From Winogradskyella bathintestinalis (GTDB taxonomy: Bacteria; Bacteroidota; Bacteroidia; Flavobacteriales; Flavobacteriaceae), in contig NZ_JASDDK010000002.1 in assembly GCF_030407435.1 (NCBI RefSeq), positions 528,702 to 592,701 on the forward strand: DNA of 64,000 nucleotides, given 5' to 3'. Made by a program: the position numbers and the translations under genes. A model generated the notes under the pieces. That model had not been told where the DNA came from. It did not search any database and saw only the letters and a program-made list of their open reading frames with translations. This document shows positions 26,241 through 37,700 of the stretch, in pieces. Each line of letters starts with the position of its first letter. Positions within the stretch are counted from its first letter, which is position 1.

Positions 26241-26951
26241 ATGACAAAATTAAGTAAAGCCCTAAGTCTTATTATCTTAGTCATTTTAGCCGTTTCTTGC
26301 GGAAAAGAAAATACTTCTAACTTTACCTTAAAGGGTAATATTAAAGATTTAAAAAAAGGTGTAGTTTATCTTCAAAAGGATGGTGATTCTAGTATTGTAG
26401 ATTTAGATTCTATGGTCATCGTAGGTCAATCTGAATTTAAATTACAAACCAATATAGAAGAACCAATTCTACTCTATTTGAAATTATTTAAAAATGATGG
26501 AGAGGAGCATTATATTCCTTTTTTTGCTGATAAAGGCGTAACTGAAATTAATACCTCTCTAAAACATTTCGATTTCGATTCTGAAATTAAAGGTTCTAAG
26601 CAACAAGTACTTTTAGAAGAATATTTAGATGTGATGGCACAATACAATAATAAAAACTTAGATGTTTTTGAAGCACGCTTTAATGCTCAAAAAAGTAAAG
26701 ATAGTATCGCAGCAGATTCTTTAACGAAAGTAGCAGATCAACTCATAAAACGAAAATACGCGTACACTATTCAATTTGCAATGAATAATAACGATAGTGA
26801 AGTAGCTCCTTATCTCGTATTGTATGAAGCTCGAAATACGAATCCTGTGTATGTTGATTCTGTTTATAACAATTTAACTTCTGATATTAAGAATTCATTT
26901 TACGGGAAAAAATTAGGTGAAGCTATTGCAGATAGAGATTCGGTTGAATAA
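26241..26951 (+). CDS. DUF4369 lipoprotein
   Basis: 236 residues with a lipobox (ILAVSCGKEN, Cys at 20), hence a lipoprotein. Residues ~28-120 match DUF4369 (FTLKGNIKDLKKGVVYLQKD, VDLDSMVIVGQSEFKL, EEPILLYLKL), the beta-rich domain often found in front of thioredoxin-like domains in Bacteroidota. The remainder is helical and charged, and no CxxC thioredoxin motif is present, so this is a DUF4369-only protein with a helical tail. Function unknown. Confidence 0.8.
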   Translation: MTKLSKALSLIILVILAVSCGKENTSNFTLKGNIKDLKKGVVYLQKDGDSSIVDLDSMVIVGQSEFKLQTNIEEPILLYLKLFKNDGEEHYIPFFADKGVTEINTSLKHFDFDSEIKGSKQQVLLEEYLDVMAQYNNKNLDVFEARFNAQKSKDSIAADSLTKVADQLIKRKYAYTIQFAMNNNDSEVAPYLVLYEARNTNPVYVDSVYNNLTSDIKNSFYGKKLGEAIADRDSVE

Positions 26952-27004
26952 TATTCGCTAACTTTCATTGATCTATTATTTTTAGAAGTAGAATAACTAC
27001 TAAT

Positions 27005-27043
27005 GCAAAAAATCCAATCACTTTTTAATGATTGGATTTTTTG
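27005..27043 (+). terminator. Intrinsic terminator of the DUF4369 gene
   Basis: Long stem CAAAAAATCCAATCA/TGATTGGATTTTTTG around an 8-nt loop, followed by more Ts, about 55 bp after the stop codon. Confidence 0.85.
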
Positions 27044-27123
27044 TTTTTGGAACCTATAAAGAACAAAACAACCTTTGTGAACTCTAAAAGCAAAATTTAA
27101 AAGTATCTACATTATTTACAAAA

Positions 27124-27155
27124 AAAACTCCAACTAAATAATATAGTTGGAGTTT
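27124..27155 (-). terminator. Intrinsic terminator downstream of tRNA-Thr
   Basis: 12-bp stem AAAACTCCAACT/AGTTGGAGTTTT, just past the tRNA 3' end on the minus strand, with a T-run on that strand. Confidence 0.8.
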
Positions 27156-27163
27156 TAACTTAG

Positions 27164-27237
27164 AGCCGATGGAGGGACTCGAACCCACGACCTGCTGATT
27201 ACAAATCAGCTGCTCTAGCCAGCTGAGCTACATCGGC
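27164..27237 (-). tRNA. tRNA-Thr (anticodon UGU)
   Basis: 74-nt cloverleaf on the minus strand. The acceptor arms GCCGATG/CATCGGC pair fully. The D arm contains AGCTCAGCTGGCTAGAGC, the anticodon stem-loop CTGATTTGTAATCAG gives anticodon TGT, and the T arm contains GGTTCGAGTCC. CCA is not encoded. Confidence 0.97.
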
Positions 27238-27309
27238 AATAAAAAAGCTTACCTAATTATGGTAAGCAGGCGCAAATTTAAAATAGATTTTCAAATTTAC
27301 AAATCCTTT

Positions 27310-27579
27310 TTATTTTAATTTATTTATTTTTTCAATAAGATCTCTTCCTTTAGATTCTAGATCGTTATTAATAGCCTTGAAGTGTGCTTTTTTGTTTTCG
27401 ACACTTCTATCATTCACTCGAGCAATTAACTCATCAAAGGTTACGATAGCTTCATCAATAATTGCTTCACTTTCTTTCGTTGAGTTTTCTGAATTTGTCA
27501 GTTCCCAAATGTAAACGGCTTCAATAATATCTCCTAAAACGTAGTTGATATCCTTTTTTAAATCTCTTTTATTCGACAT
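27310..27579 (-). CDS. Small helical protein of unknown function
   Basis: 89 residues, charged and predicted almost all-helical, with no signal peptide and no cysteines. It opens with SNKRDLKKDINYVLGDIIEA; heptad-like spacing suggests a coiled-coil pair of helices. No recognised domain. It lies alone between tRNA-Thr and queD, with a possible -7 box at 27638-27645. The clear start and coding-like composition make it a credible gene. Confidence 0.65.
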   Translation of the reverse strand: MSNKRDLKKDINYVLGDIIEAVYIWELTNSENSTKESEAIIDEAIVTFDELIARVNDRSVENKKAHFKAINNDLESKGRDLIEKINKLK

Positions 27580-27637
27580 GTTATTTATGTTTTATATAAC
27601 TTACACCTTAGCAAATAGGCCTCGGCTAATTTGGATG

Positions 27638-27645
27638 CAAAAATA
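27638..27645 (-). promoter_or_regulatory. Putative -7 promoter element for the small helical protein
   Basis: CAAAAATA on the plus strand, i.e. TATTTTTG leftward, 59 bp before the start at 27579. Confidence 0.35.
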
Positions 27646-27773
27646 CTAAATCCATTTAGTTATTTTATTATTTATTATCTTAAGTTTAAGACTTATAATT
27701 CTAAAATGTTCTGTAAATCATTACCACTTTATACCTTTTAATTTAAAAGTGTAAAGCACTAAATTTTTTACTA

Positions 27774-28187
27774 CTATTCGTCTCCAGAATAAGTTACAAA
27801 GTTACGTGGCGTTTCATAGAGTGTAATTTCAAGATGAAATTTTGAATCTAACTTGGCTTTTATTTTGTTATAAATAATGACAGCAATATTCTCGGCTGTT
27901 GGATTTAAATCTTTAAATTCAGGCACATCAACATTTAAATTCTTATGATCAAAGGCCTCTTCAACTTCAGATTTAATGATGTCTTTTAAAGTTTTAATAT
28001 CTATAACATAACCGGTTTCTGGATCTATATCTCCTGTAACACTAGCAATCAATTCATAATTATGACCGTGAAAATTAGGATTGTTACATAAACCAAAAAC
28101 CGCATCATTTTTTTCGAAGCTCCAATCTTTTCTATAAAGACGATGTGCTGCGTTAAAATGTGCTTTTCTATGTACTGTAACCTTCAT
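27774..28187 (-). CDS. queD: 6-carboxytetrahydropterin synthase (QueD/PTPS family)
   Basis: 137 residues, cytoplasmic. The zinc ligands are visible: H15 in FNAAHR, and H40 and H42 in NFHGHNYEL. Catalytic C34 lies in FGLCNNPNFHGH, and DHKNLN near residue 85 is the conserved Asp-His region. It converts dihydroneopterin triphosphate to 6-carboxytetrahydropterin in queuosine/7-deazaguanine biosynthesis. A general 6-pyruvoyltetrahydropterin synthase activity is the alternative. No queC/queE is adjacent. It starts 2 bp after idi ends, so the two are probably cotranscribed. Confidence 0.88.
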   Translation of the reverse strand: MKVTVHRKAHFNAAHRLYRKDWSFEKNDAVFGLCNNPNFHGHNYELIASVTGDIDPETGYVIDIKTLKDIIKSEVEEAFDHKNLNVDVPEFKDLNPTAENIAVIIYNKIKAKLDSKFHLEITLYETPRNFVTYSGDE

Positions 28188-28189
28188 TA

Positions 28190-28714
28190 TTATTTGTTAA
28201 TATTTATAAATTCGTAAAACTTTTCAAAAATTATTTTAAACCAAGCTGTATATAATTGAGGGTTCACAGCCATATCTGATTTTACAACATCTAGTGACAT
28301 CCATTTCCAGTCCTCTACTTCATCAGCATTAATTTTTGGACTATCATTATAGTAACCAATCATAATATGATCATATTCATGTTCGGTTAAACCATTATCA
28401 AAAGGTGCTTTATAAATAAAGGAGGTCGATTCCTCTAATTCGGTAACAAAACCCATTTCTTCTTGCAAACGTCGTTTTCCGGCTTCAAGATTACTTTCTC
28501 CATCCCTTTGATGACTGCAGCAGGTATTGGTCCACAAACCCGGTGTATGGTATTTATGCAACGCGCGCTGTTGAAGCATTAACTCATTCTTATCGTTAAA
28601 TATAAAAACCGAAAATGCACGATGTAAAAGGGCTTTTTCATGGGCTTCCATCTTTGGCATTAAGCCAATCTGTTTATCATTCTCATCGACTAGGATGACT
28701 TGTTCTTCTGTCAT
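28190..28714 (-). CDS. idi: Isopentenyl-diphosphate delta-isomerase, type 1
   Basis: 174 residues with a Nudix-like fold. Metal and catalytic residues fit type 1 Idi: H25 and H31, C66 and H68 in TNTCCSH, and E111 and E113 in LTEHEYDH. It interconverts isopentenyl and dimethylallyl diphosphate for isoprenoid synthesis (quinones, carotenoids, undecaprenyl carrier). First gene of the idi-queD unit. Confidence 0.93.
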   Translation of the reverse strand: MTEEQVILVDENDKQIGLMPKMEAHEKALLHRAFSVFIFNDKNELMLQQRALHKYHTPGLWTNTCCSHQRDGESNLEAGKRRLQEEMGFVTELEESTSFIYKAPFDNGLTEHEYDHIMIGYYNDSPKINADEVEDWKWMSLDVVKSDMAVNPQLYTAWFKIIFEKFYEFININK

Positions 28715-28765
28715 ATTGCGAAATTACTACCTTAAGTTTAAATAAAAGTAAATGATTTCATAAAA

Positions 28766-28792
28766 ATAGCCGTTTAATAATTAAACGGCTAT
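28766..28792 (-). terminator. Intrinsic terminator of the T9SS operon
   Basis: Perfect 12-bp stem ATAGCCGTTTAA/TTAAACGGCTAT with a 3-nt loop, followed on the minus strand by a T-rich stretch, 27 bp past the stop of the OmpA-like gene. Confidence 0.8.
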
Positions 28793-28818
28793 CTAAACAG
28801 AGTTATTTTAATTAATGC

Positions 28819-30801
28819 TTATTCCTTCTCTTCACAAGTTTTACCATTAATACTTGTAATTATAAATTCACTACGTCTATTAAGTTGGTGTTCTTCTTCA
28901 GAACAATTTGAATCGTTAGATGGTTCGCAACCACAATCGTTTACCAAGCGAGCTTCCCCATAACCTTTTGCTGTTAAACGGTCTGCATCAATGCCGTTAT
29001 CGATAAGATATTGACGCGTAGATTGAGCTCTTTTATCAGATAATTTTTCGTTATATGTTGCGGCTCCTCTACAATCTGTATGACTACGAATATCAATATG
29101 CATCGTTGGGTACTTAGTCAACACTGCTAATACTTTTTGAATTTCAATTTCAGCATCGTATCTTATAATTGATTTATCGAAGTCAAAATAAATAATAGGA
29201 ATATCTAATACTTTGGCTAAATCGTCGCAAGGTTCAATTTGTTGCTCGTCTTGTTCTATTAGCAACACCATTTTTAATTCTTGATTTTTATTTGGGGTTA
29301 TAAAGCGTTTTTCGTCTGATGTATATTTGTCTTTTTCTGCTCTAATAAGATATTCTTTTTTAGGATCAACTTCAAAATTGAAATAAGCCTCATCCCCAAC
29401 GGTGTCACGCATTATTTCATTTCCATTTTCATCATACAAAATAACTGTTGCACCTGGTATTAATTCTCTTGAATTAAGGTCTTCAACAGTACCTTCCACT
29501 AAGAGTTTTAATTCTGGAATTTCAAAAGTATAAATGTCATCACTTCCTTTTCCGCCTTCCCTATTTGAACTGAAATAAACGCGTTTAGTGACTAAGTTTT
29601 CGTAATAGCCGAAGTCATCCTTTGCACTGTTTACAGGTTTCCCTACATTTTGGATTGGAAAATTTCTGTTAGAACCTTCTTTCACTTTTTTATCTAAACC
29701 TTCTGATTTAAACACATCTAAACCACCTAAACCTGGAAAGCCGGTTGAGGAATAATACAAGTCACCATTAGTGTTAATAAATGGAAACGACTCTTGCCCT
29801 TCCGTATTTATTGATGTGCCTAAATTTTCTGGTTCACCTAATGTTCCATCATCATTCACATCTACTACAAAAATGTCAGATTGGCCAAAAGTTCCAGGCA
29901 TATCTGAAGCAAAATATAGTTTAGTTCCTGTTAAATTTAGCGCAGGATGTGCCACACTATAATCGATACTATTGAAATGAATTTTATGAATATTGTCCCA
30001 AGTACCATCGTCACTTAAAGTAGCTCTGTATAATTGTAATCTATTGATGCCCGATTCGTCTTCTTTATACTTAAGGCGGTGATAATTATTTCTCGTAAAA
30101 AACATGTATTTTCCATTAGGTGAAAATACAGCACTCGACTCATGGTATTTTGTATTCACTTCGCCTTCTACTGCTTTAGCCTCACCAAAATTACCTTCCT
30201 CGTCTTTTTCTACCGCATACAAATCTAAATAAGGCTCTTCATTCCATCTATATTTTCGACCTCCACCTCTCGCTGAAGAGAAGACAATACTGTTTTCGTA
30301 TTCTGTAGTGCCAAAATCTGATAGCTCGGTATTGATGTCGAGGTTAACAATTTCAATATCTTCTCTACTCAATTCCTCTATTGAGGATTTATAATCTACT
30401 TTAGATAAGAAAGCCTTTCCCCTTAAGTCATCGGGTTTAAGTTCATTGAATTTCTTCATCCATTTATCAGAACCTTCGTAATCCTTAATTCCTTTTAAAG
30501 CTAAAGCGTATCTAAAGTAATATTCTGGATCTACAACCTCTTCCATGTTCATTAATTCCCCATACCATTTGGCTGCGTCTTCCATTTTATTCTGAAAATA
30601 GAATGAATTTGCTAATTTCTGAAACAGGTCTGCAGATTTGTAACCTTTATTCGCCACCTCTAATAATACTTCACTAGTTTTCACATAAGCGAAATCCCGA
30701 TAATCATCTTTTACACTTTGAATTTTGCCATTCTGTGCCAAAGCAATTGTGGCAAATAAACTTACAAATGTTACTAATATATATTTCGATATTGTTTTCA
30801 T
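28819..30801 (-). CDS. OmpA-family protein with TPR-like, PD40 and carboxypeptidase-regulatory domains (T9SS partner)
   Basis: 660 residues. Signal peptide MKTISKYILVTFVSLFATIALAQ. Helical TPR-like repeats (~25-125: DLFQKLANSFYFQNKMEDA) are followed by a WD40/PD40-type propeller (~145-405, with IVFSSARGGG, MFFTRNN, LYFASDMPG and VYFSSNREGG blades). A CarboxypepD_reg-like domain (~413-510) precedes an OmpA peptidoglycan-binding domain (~535-650: IYFDFDKSIIR, DIRSHTDCRG, LSDKRAQSTRQYL). This is the architecture of the OmpA-like proteins (PorE-like in part) encoded beside porP/sprF. It should tether the complex to peptidoglycan in the periplasm. Third gene of the operon, 10 bp after the PorP/SprF gene. 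Confidence 0.9.
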   Translation of the reverse strand: MKTISKYILVTFVSLFATIALAQNGKIQSVKDDYRDFAYVKTSEVLLEVANKGYKSADLFQKLANSFYFQNKMEDAAKWYGELMNMEEVVDPEYYFRYALALKGIKDYEGSDKWMKKFNELKPDDLRGKAFLSKVDYKSSIEELSREDIEIVNLDINTELSDFGTTEYENSIVFSSARGGGRKYRWNEEPYLDLYAVEKDEEGNFGEAKAVEGEVNTKYHESSAVFSPNGKYMFFTRNNYHRLKYKEDESGINRLQLYRATLSDDGTWDNIHKIHFNSIDYSVAHPALNLTGTKLYFASDMPGTFGQSDIFVVDVNDDGTLGEPENLGTSINTEGQESFPFINTNGDLYYSSTGFPGLGGLDVFKSEGLDKKVKEGSNRNFPIQNVGKPVNSAKDDFGYYENLVTKRVYFSSNREGGKGSDDIYTFEIPELKLLVEGTVEDLNSRELIPGATVILYDENGNEIMRDTVGDEAYFNFEVDPKKEYLIRAEKDKYTSDEKRFITPNKNQELKMVLLIEQDEQQIEPCDDLAKVLDIPIIYFDFDKSIIRYDAEIEIQKVLAVLTKYPTMHIDIRSHTDCRGAATYNEKLSDKRAQSTRQYLIDNGIDADRLTAKGYGEARLVNDCGCEPSNDSNCSEEEHQLNRRSEFIITSINGKTCEEKE

Positions 30802-30811
30802 AATATTGTTT

Positions 30812-31741
30812 TTAGAAGAAACGTGGTGATAATATTCTACCTAATCTTTTAACTTCGAATCTTAGGGTTAGCTCATGTGTTCCACTGTTATAATTGCTTA
30901 GACCTGTCGTAGTAAGATCATAACTATAACCAAAAAACATACCAGGGGTTATTTGCAAACCAGCAAGTGCACTTACAGAATCGTCCCACCTCCATGCTAA
31001 ACCTAAAGTTAATTTCTTTTGAATCCATAAATTTGCTGAAACATCTGCAATTAATGGTGCGCCTGAAACTCCTTTTACTAAAAATGCAGGTTTCAACTCT
31101 GTAGTTTCACTTATATTAAATACATATCCACCAATTAAATAAAAATGCATTCGCTCTATTGCAACCGATTCTTTATAATCGTCATAATGCTCAGTCTCTA
31201 TAAAATTAGGAACAGCTAAACCTACATACCACTTTCGTGTGTGCATATATAAACCTGCTCCTATCATTGGGGAAGTCAAATTTATATTATCCCCAAAGTT
31301 ATTAGGGTCAGAATTTTTGTAGCGTCCTTTACTCCAATCTGAATCTAACATGTGAAATCCTCCTTTAGCACCAAATGATAATTTTAAATCATTAGCGTTT
31401 AAAGGTATGGTATATGAAAAATTAGCATCTACGAAAGTTTCGCTCACTGGTCCTAATGCGTCATTGACCACATTTAATCCTAAACCTATTCGCTCGTTGC
31501 GTAAAGGAGTATGAATACCTAATGATTGCGTTTGTGGTGCTCCATCAACTCCAACCCATTGGGATCGGTGAAGACCTACAATACTTAGCGTTTCTCTTTG
31601 ACCTGCATAAGCAGGATTTACACTCAATGTATTAAACATATAATGTGTGTACTGAGGGTCTTGTTGTGCATAGCTAAATGCACTAATCAGTACAAACACT
31701 AAAGCTATTAATCCCTTTATTAATGATGATTTATGTATCAT
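30812..31741 (-). CDS. PorP/SprF family type IX secretion membrane protein
   Basis: 309 residues, signal peptide ending in SAFSYA, then the family hallmark QQDPQYTHYMFNTLSVNPAYAGQR. The rest is an outer-membrane beta-barrel of short amphipathic strands (IGLGLNVVNDALGPVSET, LSFGAKGGFHML, LGLAWRWDDSVSALAGLQITPGMFFGYSYD). In Flavobacterium johnsoniae SprF is needed for surface delivery of the type B cargo SprB. This gene sits 28 bp after the gene for a type B cargo, so it is most likely that cargo's dedicated partner. Confidence 0.93.
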   Translation of the reverse strand: MIHKSSLIKGLIALVFVLISAFSYAQQDPQYTHYMFNTLSVNPAYAGQRETLSIVGLHRSQWVGVDGAPQTQSLGIHTPLRNERIGLGLNVVNDALGPVSETFVDANFSYTIPLNANDLKLSFGAKGGFHMLDSDWSKGRYKNSDPNNFGDNINLTSPMIGAGLYMHTRKWYVGLAVPNFIETEHYDDYKESVAIERMHFYLIGGYVFNISETTELKPAFLVKGVSGAPLIADVSANLWIQKKLTLGLAWRWDDSVSALAGLQITPGMFFGYSYDLTTTGLSNYNSGTHELTLRFEVKRLGRILSPRFF

Positions 31742-31769
31742 TTTAATATATTTTATATTTCAGTATTTA

Positions 31770-34700
31770 TTAGTTATTTCTATTAATGTATAACCATCCT
31801 ACTCGCGGTTCTGAACCATCACCTAAATCTAAGACATAATAATAGGTTCCAACAGGTAACTCATCGGATTGATTGATAACAGCTCTTCCATTAGAGGTAC
31901 CATCCCAATCATTGTTATAGCGTTTGACACTATAAACTATGTTCCCCCATCTATTATAGACTTCTAAATTATTATTGGCGTATTGTTCAATACAATCAAT
32001 TACAAATGTTTCATTAACACCATCACCATCGGGAGAAAACTCGTTATAAATTGTTAAACAAACAGGTTCTACTGTAGCATTGGCCTCATTATTACTTGAG
32101 TCAATATCATCTCCACCATCAAATTCCTGTATATATGCCGTATTTAAATATTCTCCGAAACCTAACACTTCAACGGTGATTTCAAGAATTTCTACTTGAT
32201 CTGGATTTAATTGTGAAATTATCCATTCTCCATTTAATTCAGAATATATTCCTTCAGTTATAAGTGCTGAAATGAATCGGTAACCACTTGGAATTTGTTC
32301 ATCAATACTAATATTAGTGGCTGTAACATTTCCAATATTTGCCACTTCAATAATGAAAGTAACTTGATTACCCACAATTGGATTAGTTTCATCAACCGTT
32401 TTAGTAATCGCCAAATCAAAAACGGATGTTACAGGTGTGACGGTTGGATCATCTGGATCGCCATCACCATTATCATCAATATTGGTTGTATCATTTGGAT
32501 CATCACTGATATCTGTAATATCGTCTGTTGGATCATTTAAATCTCCATCAGATAATTCACTACTTACAGAAGCCGTGTTAGTAACACTTCCTAAATCTAC
32601 ATCTGCTTGAGTTATTACATACGTTGCCGTAAAGGTTGTACTATCTGATTCACCAGGATTTAACTGAGCTATTGATCCTCCTATTAAGTCTACCCCTAAT
32701 AAGTCATCTTCTACTACAATATTAGTTAACGTTAAATTACCTATGTTTTCTACAGTGAATGCATACATGATAATATCATCTATACCTCCAACTATACCAT
32801 CACCATTAGTGTCTTCTAAAGGCAATGCAGTTTTAATTAAACTGATTTTAGGATCTGGCACAAGACTTGTTTCTGTGGGATCATCTTCAGTGTTCCCATC
32901 GGTATCATCTCCATCATCACTGGTATCATTTACTGTGGTATCTGCTGGACTATCTCCACTCGCTACGACACTGTTTTCAAAACCTCCGGCATCTACAGCT
33001 TCTTGAGCGATAACATATGTCGCTGTATAGCTTGCTGATTCTCCAACTAATAAAATTCCTTCAATATTGTCTGAATTCGCAGCATCGAACGTTGGACCTG
33101 TAGTCAATACTAATGGGTTACCATCAGTATCAGTTAAGGTATCTACTATAGCAACGTTATCTAAAGTCACATCTCCGGTGTTGGTCACAGTAATAATATA
33201 TGTCATAGTATCTCCTAGACTTGCTCCTACTGGTGCGATATCATTAGTGATTGCTACCGTTTTTTCGGCTTCGATACTTGGGTTCTCTGCGATGATTGTT
33301 TCTGTGGGATCATCTTCAGTATTCCCATCGGTATCATCTCCATCGTCACTGGTATCATTTACCGTGGTATCTGCAGGACTATCTCCACTCGCTACGACAC
33401 TGTTTTCAAAACCTCCGGCATCTACAGCTTCTTGAGCGATAACATATGTTGCTGTATAGCTTGCTGATTCTCCAACTAATAAAATTCCTTCAATATTGTC
33501 TGAATTCGCAGCATCGAACGTTGGACCTGTAGTCAATACTAATGGGTTACCATCAGTATCAGTTAAGGTATCTACTATAGCAACGTTATCTAAAGTCACA
33601 TCTCCGGTGTTGGTCACAGTAATAATATATGTCATAGTATCTCCTAGACTTGCTCCTACTGGTGCGATATCATTAGTGATTGCTACCGTTTTTTCGGCTT
33701 CGATACTTGGGTTCTGTACAATTGAAAATGGTGTGACGTCATTCGTCGGGTCTGCATCATTATTATCTCCATTGACACTATCGATATCATCAGTTTCAAC
33801 GGTTTCAGGATCTGCTACTATCGAACCATCTGCTGTGGTTCCTGTATCTGAGACATCAACAATATCATCATTAGGATCGGACGCATTACCACCGGGGGCT
33901 TCAGCTCTCACATTAGCTGTATTTTCTATACCACCAGCATCAATATCACTTTGTAAGACTGTGTAGGTAGCTTCACATGTTGTACTTGTCCCTGGTAGAA
34001 GAGTTGTTGCTACACAAAGAACTGTGCCGACAATAGGATCATTAACTATAATATTGGATAATGTTTCATTTCCTGTATTAGTAACAGTAAAAGTATACGT
34101 AAGTTCATCATCTAATATGCCTGAGGCACCCAAAGCTGTGTTATTAGTTATACTCTTAATTAATGATATACTAGGACAGTTGGCTGTATTTAAAGTAATT
34201 GGATTGATAGAAACAGCCAAACATTCTGGTGTCAATTCATATCTTACTGCAGGTGTATATGTATCTGGCAACAAGCTGTTAAATACATTAGACGTTTGCC
34301 ATGGACCTGCAGCACCATTAATACTATATTCTATTGCACCTCCTCCATTATCGATAGCATCAATTGTAATTGACCCTTCGTTAGATGGACATGTCGGTTG
34401 CACTACACTTGTTGTTGATGCTATTGTCGGAGGTGGTGTTAAGAAGGCTGGATCGTACATTACAAAAACTTTTCCGTCAGCACCATCGCCACCAGAAGCT
34501 CCAGATTGTGTTACTCTAAAACCATAAATTTCACTACCGGAATTTAGAAAACTCGTCAAAGGATAAACAGCCATACCAATATCTTGTGCTGCCCCTCCCG
34601 TACTAGGTATAGCTGGCACTGTAGTATTAAAATAGTTTCCAGGGTTTACCTCAATTGCTGTTCCTACAACATTTCCTGTAGCATCTAATGCTTGGACCCT

Positions 34701-37700
34701 AACACGGTTATTGCCGTCTCTTTCTGTAACTGCAACATATCTGTTAGATGCTGCTGAAATAGGGGCATCATAACGTATTTGAACATAATCTGTATTAGTA
34801 ATTTGATTATCTGCAGCCAAATAATGTGTAAGATCTCTATCTGAAAAAGTTTCTAAAAGTTCTGGATCGAATACTATTGGCCCATCAGTAATGTTTGTAC
34901 CTACTAATGACATATCATCTACAAACTGATTTGACGCACCAGGATTGGCAAATTGATAATTAACCTGACTTGGTATATAAAAACCTGTAAATGAATTAGG
35001 TTCACCAGCAATGGTAATGGAATTTAGAATTGCACTCGAAGCACCACCAGCTCCAGTTACATCTATAGTAACATCGCTAGAAGTTATTTGTGCTGTTGGA
35101 CTACCTTCTGGTATCGAATCAAAACAGCCATCATCACTACATTCTGATGGTGCTGTAAAAACGTTTGAATTGGTAAATGGACAGCCAGCTTGTCCTGAAA
35201 ATGTAGCTATTAAATTAATAGAATTACCGTTTGCAGGAAGTACAACATCTACAAATGTGTATGGAGAAGTTAATCCCGTAACCGATACAGATGTTGTTCC
35301 ATCTCCCGATAAATTTAATGTTCCACTAGCTGGAGCAGATATAAAAGTAACTGTTATATCTGCAGTAAATGTATCGTCCGTTAAAATAGCTGGGGTTCCG
35401 TTATCATTACATTGATCTATATTTAATGCTGAGATTCCTGTAATATTACAGCAAGCCTCTATTAGTGTTACTGGATTAGCAGATATCGCTATACAGTCTG
35501 GTGCTGCTTGATACCTTACTACAACCGTATACTCATCTGGCGGCAAATTATTAAAGACATTTGAGGTTTGCCATGTCACTTCATTCGTACCGCTTAGACT
35601 AGTTAAACTGTATTCAATAGTACCTCCGCCATTATTAGTTGCATCGACAGTAATTGAACCTTCGTTTGAGGGACAAGTGGGTTGCACCACATTAGTTAAT
35701 GGATTAATAGTTGGTGGTGGAGTTAAGAATGCAGAATCGAACATTACAAAAACCTTTCCATCACCACCATCATTACCTGCGGCCCCAGATTGTGTTAAGA
35801 TAAAACCATAAATTTCGCTTCCAGAAGTTACAAAACTAGTTAAAGGATATACGGCCATATAAATATTTTGTGATGCACCACCTGTACTTGGTACAGCGGA
35901 CACCGTGGTGTCAAAATAATTACTAGGGTTTATTTCTCTCGCTGTACCCATTAAGTTGCCTAAAGCATCTAATGCTTGTAATCTAACACGATTGTTACCA
36001 TTTCTTTCGGTTACCGCAACATATCGATTTGATGCTGCTGAAATCGGAGCGTCATAGCGCAAAATAACATTATCTGTATTAGTTATTTGATTATCCGTTG
36101 CTAAATAATGTGTAAGATCTCTATCTGTGAATGCGGCTAAAAGTTCGGCATCAAAAACGGTTGCCCCATTTGTAATATTAGCACCTGTCGTAGACATATC
36201 GTCTATATATTGATTAGATGCTCCAGGATTAGCAAATTGATAATACATTCGACTTGGAATATATAATTCTGTAAATGGATTAGGCTCACCCGCAATAGAA
36301 ATAGAATTTAGAATAGCACTAGACGCTCCACCTGTCCCTGTAATATCTAATGTTATATCTGCAGCATCGATTTGAGCGGTTGGACTACCTAAAGGTATCA
36401 CATCATCACAAGCGTCATCACTACATTCAAATGGTGCTATTAAAACATTGGTGTTTTCAAGAGTACATGTTAATTCATCTGAAAAAGTCGCCGTTAATGA
36501 TATCGCATTACCATTTGCAGGTAATACTACATTACTAAACGTGTATGGTGACGTTAAACTAGAAACTGAAATAGTATAAGTTCCGATAACATCTCCCGTT
36601 AAATTTAATGTTCCTGTAGAAGGTTGATTACTAAAAGTAATCGCAATATCAGCTGTAAAGGTATCATCAGTGGTATCTGAAGGCGTACCATTGTTATTAC
36701 AGGTTGTTTCGTTTGAATAGGCAATATCTGTTATACCACAATCACATACAGATACTCCTGTAGCATCTGTCACTGCCGCATTAGTGCCAATGGTGTAATC
36801 TACTTCAGTATCGGACACCAATCCGTTTGTAATATTTATAGTAACTGGATCACCAAAACCGAACTGACCGCCATCGCCACCATCTGCATTAGCATCATTA
36901 TAGGCCTCGTTAGCATCAGAACATCCATCACCATCACTATCTGTGTTTTGAAAATCGAAACTTCCATCACTCAAAGTATCTATCGGTGATGTTAATTCTG
37001 ATGTATCATTAGCACCATTACCGTCAGCATCGTTTAAATCTCCGGTATCACCTGAATCTATAAAACCATTACTATTAGTATCTAAGGCACCATTACCTGA
37101 TTCGACTATATCGTAAATACCATCGTTATCTGAATCTAAATCTAAACGATCTACTATACCATCATTATCAGAATCTGAACATGAATTTCCAACGGAAGGT
37201 CTTAACTTAAAAACCACACCACTACTTCTTCTTGTTGCAGAGATAGTACCACTTAAGGCAATAGACTGCGTGATATTAGACGTGTAATTCATTCCTCCTA
37301 ATGAAGACCCCGAAACCCCAATCTCTGTAATTTCCGTGCCCTGATCAAAGGTATAAGTTGCACCAGTACTCCCACTATTAGCGAACATAAACAAATTATC
37401 ACTTGCTATATAATTCACTGTAGGTGCTGAATAATTTACATTAGTATCATCGGACCCGATGAGTCCTATATCGAAAAACACCGGACTAATAGTATCTGTA
37501 ATTTCAGTATTTTCTGCAGTCATAACATATGCGGCGAAAGATTGATTAATGCCAACCGCATTTACAATTATATTAGTATTTGCTGCGGCTATAATATCTG
37601 ATTCATATAAAGCATATACTGCGATATAATTATTATCTCCAGCTGTTTTCACCCCATATTTTATACCTAACTGTTGCATCTGTATACCACCGAAAGAAAC

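Noticed and set aside
32295..35415. Plus-strand ORFs rich in Ser/Val opposite the SprB-like gene, including two that end in the same sequence
   Set aside because: Antisense shadows of the DUF11 repeats; the shared end simply reflects the 429-bp duplication.
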